The notes below the pieces were generated by a model. It saw only the letters and a list, made by a program, of their open reading frames with translations. It ran no database searches and had not been told where the DNA came from. The translations under genes and the position numbers were made by a program. A stretch of DNA of 34,186 nucleotides, taken from positions 70,412 to 104,597 of the forward strand of contig MNCI01003927.1 in NCBI GenBank assembly GCA_015680685.1. The letters run 5' to 3'. Positions 31,451 to 34,186 of the stretch are shown piece by piece. How positions within the stretch are numbered: the stretch's first letter is position 1; each line of letters starts with the position of its first letter. The stretch comes from Gnetum montanum. Taxonomy: Eukaryota; Streptophyta; Gnetopsida; Gnetales; Gnetaceae.

Positions 31451-32076
31451 AAAAATTCTTTGTATTTTGCAAGTTTGACCAAAGTCAACGGTAGTCTATG
31501 GTGGTCAATAGCTACGTCAATGAGGCCTTGTTGACACAGCTGACCACGTCAACAAGGCCCCATCAACATAGTTGACCACGTTGACAAGGCCCCATCAACA
31601 CAATGCTTAGATCCTATATATACCATTGTGCACTTAGGAATTTTTGACATTTGCCTCATAACACATAAGGAGTTTTTGTAATTTTTCAAAGCCCAAAACC
31701 TTTTAGAGCCCATAACTTCTCAACTATTTATCCAAATCACTCCATTCTTCAACCCTACAATTATTGAAGGTAAGCTCTTTATCATGGGGACCACAAACCT
31801 TAAGGTTTCTAATGAAAATTTTTGAAAATTTTTCTAGCTCCCCCAAAGGGTTAATAATCTTAACAACATATAAGCACCAACTTTTTCAATAGTTAACCCT
31901 TCCAACAACCTTTGGGATGAATTATTACGAAAAGCATATAAATAAAATAATAATTGGAGTAATTAAATTAGCCATAATCACAACTTAGCCAAGTGTAACT
32001 ATCCTTAAGAGATAAAGGTCCCAATTGCTTAAAGTTACATAACGATTGTTAACCCATGGTCTCATTGTGATTATAG
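31450..32076 (+). repeat. Second gypsy-family LTR (U3 end, R, U5; start uncertain)
   Basis: Contains the same U3 repeat, TATA and AATG arrangement as 23461-23569, followed by about 450 bp ending just before the ATG at 32077. Whether it is a 5' LTR of the element holding the 32077 frame, or an internal promoter-like region of the same element as 24346-29998, cannot be settled here. No clear PBS follows, although TGGCACCA overlaps the ATG. Confidence 0.45.
31515..31622 (+). promoter_or_regulatory. Decayed LTR promoter: three GTCAAGGCC-type repeats and a TATA box
   Basis: Units CGTCAATGAGGCC (31515), CGTCAACAAGGCC (31547) and CGTTGACAAGGCC (31579) precede TATATATA (31615-31622). They match the units at 23461, 23489 and 23523 except that the central TCGA CpG has become TCAA or TTGA, as expected from deamination of methylated CpG. 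Confidence 0.65.
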
Positions 32077-34186
32077 ATGGCACCAAAATAGAAGCACCCA
32101 TAGGAAGGAGAACCCTCTCAACTAGGGAAAAAGTAGCCCAGAGCTAGAAGGGACCAACAAGAACAAGCTTAAGAATTGCCAGAGGCAACCCATGCAATGG
32201 GACCTCTTCATGAGGAGCCTGATGTGGAATGTGTCCAATAGATTATAGAAGAAGAAGTGCCCATAGAACAATTACAATGAGAAGAAGTGCCTAGACTTAC
32301 ACCAAGGCTTGAAGTGACTTTGACTCAAGCCTGCCTTGACATTATCAAGTCTCGAGAAATTCAACGATCAGTCTTTCAAGAGATCAACTTTGGACCATTC
32401 TTAGAGAAAGCTCCAGTAGACATCAAGATTTAATTGCAAACCTCTCCCATGTGGCCAATCATCACATCTAGTGGGAAATGGTACATGGGAGAGACATACC
32501 TCTTTTGGAGTAATTGAAGGTTGGGGTCCAATATCAAAATCAAGGGCATTAAAGTGTTCTACTCAACATAAGCTATCACACAGCTATTGGGGTTTCCTGA
32601 CACTAGGACACAGTTGGCAGAACTATCCATGAAATGTGATCCTAAGGCCAAGAAGGAGTGGACTTAGTGATGCTATGGGGTTGACCATAAGGAGTAAGAT
32701 GTGCTCACAATGATGGAGCAAATTTATTTTAAAATTATAGCTTGTCACCTCAATCCAATGGTAAGGCCAAGCAAGGTGATTGCTTTCTCTGCCTGAGCAT
32801 GTGCCACTCTAAGCAGGAAATTTCCTATCAACCTTCGATAGTTAATTTACTTAGAGATTGAAAAGCACTTCAAGGAAAATGAATGTGGAAGGAAAATAGT
32901 GCCCTTTCCATGTCTCATCCAAAAACTTTGCAAAAGAGCAGGAATCATCCGCCACTCCAATGACACAATCAAACATGCTCCTTTGGCCTCATGGTTTGAG
33001 ATCATGAAAGACAAGACACTAGTGATGATCCAAGAAGAGGATTAGCCACCTCTACCGCCCACTCAAGAAACAACATCGAAGGCTTGTGTAGCCATTGAGC
33101 GCCTACACAAAATCTGAGAGTAGCTCTTAAGTGAACAAGAGAAATTTGTAGGAATGAGTGGGGTGGATCCATTTGTATACTAACCAACCATGAGTTACCT
33201 TAATGAGGTGGCTTGAATAGTTAGCCAAATGGAAAGGGGTGGACTAGTCTTCTCTGCCTAATGAATGCAACTACCAGTGAGGTCGGATCCCAATGCTCGG
33301 GAGGTAATAGTGTTACTATCTCAATACAATTTATTCCTAGAAATCTCTAAGAATGCCACCACCTTCTCGGTGCGTTTGGAGGAAGGTGAAGGGGTAACTT
33401 TCCTAGTGATGCAGCATCAAGGGCAAAAACCAATAGTTGAAGTTATTGTTGATTGTGTTGCTAAAGCATTGAATGCACCCATAGCATCTGTACCAAACAT
33501 ATTTGCATTTTGAGATGTGCAGACGTCTGTAGGCACAGTCAATGAAAAGTTGAACATAGCTCAACATGAAGAATTATTGGATTAACTAGTGGGAACTAGG
33601 CAACTGATTTCGGATATCTTCAATTTTCTAGAAGACATCATTGCAACCTAATTAAAGATGCTAAATGCAAGGGGTAAATGAATTATTTTGGAGGGGCAAT
33701 TCAAAATAGCTTAAGAACAAAATCAATGCTTGGCCACGAAGGTTGCCAAGCTATGTGCTTAACTTACTGATCCTATGATCCTTAGACTAATAATAACTTG
33801 AGATGAAGCTTTCAAACAACTTTAGAAATGATTCTAGAAGGCTAAGGAGGTGGTAGTAACGACCATCTTCAACTAGTCCATAGCTGAAGCAAAAACATAT
33901 TCAATCTAGAAGGACTTGGCTTAGATGCGCTAGGAGAATGAAACTTTGACTACCTGAAATCATTGCCTATGCAATGTTGATGCTTAGAAGGAACAAAGAT
34001 AGGAATTTATTCATCAACAGTAGGAACACCTTACTATGGTAAATACTAAATTGAGAAGATTAGCTGCAGAGAATTGGAATGTGTCAATGGAGGAAGTGCA
34101 TGCCTTGTGCTAGATTTCTGCCATTGAGATCTTTGCTTGAAAGAATGAGGTCCTAAAGTTTGAAAAAGTAAAAAGTCACTATAGAG
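32077..34186 (+). pseudogene. Retroelement frame resembling the plant 'putative transposon protein' family, nonsense-riddled
   Basis: One plus-strand frame starts MAPK (32077) and continues to the window edge, about 703 codons, with roughly forty TAG/TAA/TGA codons but no frameshift that I could find. The N-terminal third has the words FQEINFGPFLEKAPVDIK, GKWYMGETYLFW, IKGIKVFYST then AITQLLGFPDT, IACHLNPMVRPSKVIAFSA and KIVPFPCLIQKLCKRAGI (about 32360-32945). This order (folded strand, LLG.P, W..., H.L.P..., LI..LC..AGV) fits the plant family known as putative transposon protein (Transposase_32-like), found in Athila/Tat-type elements. The last third is Glu/Gln/Leu-rich and looks like a coiled coil. 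Most stops sit where Gln, Trp or Arg would be natural. Function in the element is unknown. Confidence 0.65.

Noticed and set aside
32077-34186. TAG/TAA read as glutamine (an altered genetic code).
   Set aside because: The callose synthase in the same window uses standard stops and the stops occur only in decayed transposons, so cytosine deamination explains the pattern.

Overview
The window reads as nuclear DNA of a land plant, most likely a gymnosperm or another large-genome seed plant. It has one real host gene, a spliced callose synthase with GT-AG introns, embedded in a mass of old, decayed retrotransposons of several orders (LINE, Ty1/copia, Ty3/gypsy). Nothing looks bacterial. The gymnosperm placement is an inference from the giant transposon-filled intron and the TE composition, not from a species-specific marker. 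Three single N characters (5620, 28383, 29999) show that this is a draft assembly, and at least one of them sits on an assembly artefact.

Layout. 1-2370 (minus): a decayed, 5'-truncated LINE reverse transcriptase, whose reading frame runs on into a charged coiled coil and a DnaJ J-domain-like segment. 2602-2990: an 83-bp minisatellite. 5521-5690: a CA/CG-rich compound repeat. 5828-17232 (plus): the last 14 exons (about 848 residues) of a callose synthase, covering the glucan synthase catalytic region and the whole C-terminal membrane domain. All splice phases fit, no exon is broken, and the gene looks functional. One intron has a GC-AG boundary. Intron 9243-14938 is inflated by an antisense Ty1/copia element (9953-14397), which itself carries a second insertion (about 12120-13990, minus) with an open coiled-coil frame.

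17233-23400 is gene-free and AT-rich. It holds a recent 113-bp tandem duplication, an antisense iMet-type primer-binding-site candidate, and a possible solo LTR starting TGTAACACCCC. From about 23.4 kb to 29998 lies a Ty3/gypsy element on the plus strand: LTR U3 repeats and TATA box, tRNA-Asp-like PBS, gag, protease, reverse transcriptase, RNase H and a truncated integrase. All its coding parts are broken by stops, frameshifts or lost catalytic residues.

At N29999 the integrase stops abruptly. It is followed by about 1.5 kb of non-coding DNA with duplicated hairpins, a second LTR promoter of the same family (U3 repeats decayed from CG to TG/CA), and from 32077 a single 2.1-kb frame that runs off the window. 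That frame resembles the plant 'putative transposon protein' family and has about forty nonsense codons but no frameshift that I can find.

The host gene would make beta-1,3-glucan at the plasma membrane. The retroelements do not act together with it; they mainly set the length and methylation environment of its introns. The most unusual items are the LINE frame with a J-domain-like tail, the GC-AG intron in a conserved enzyme, the nonsense-only decay of the 32-34 kb frame, and the tandem hairpins with a paired stem change.
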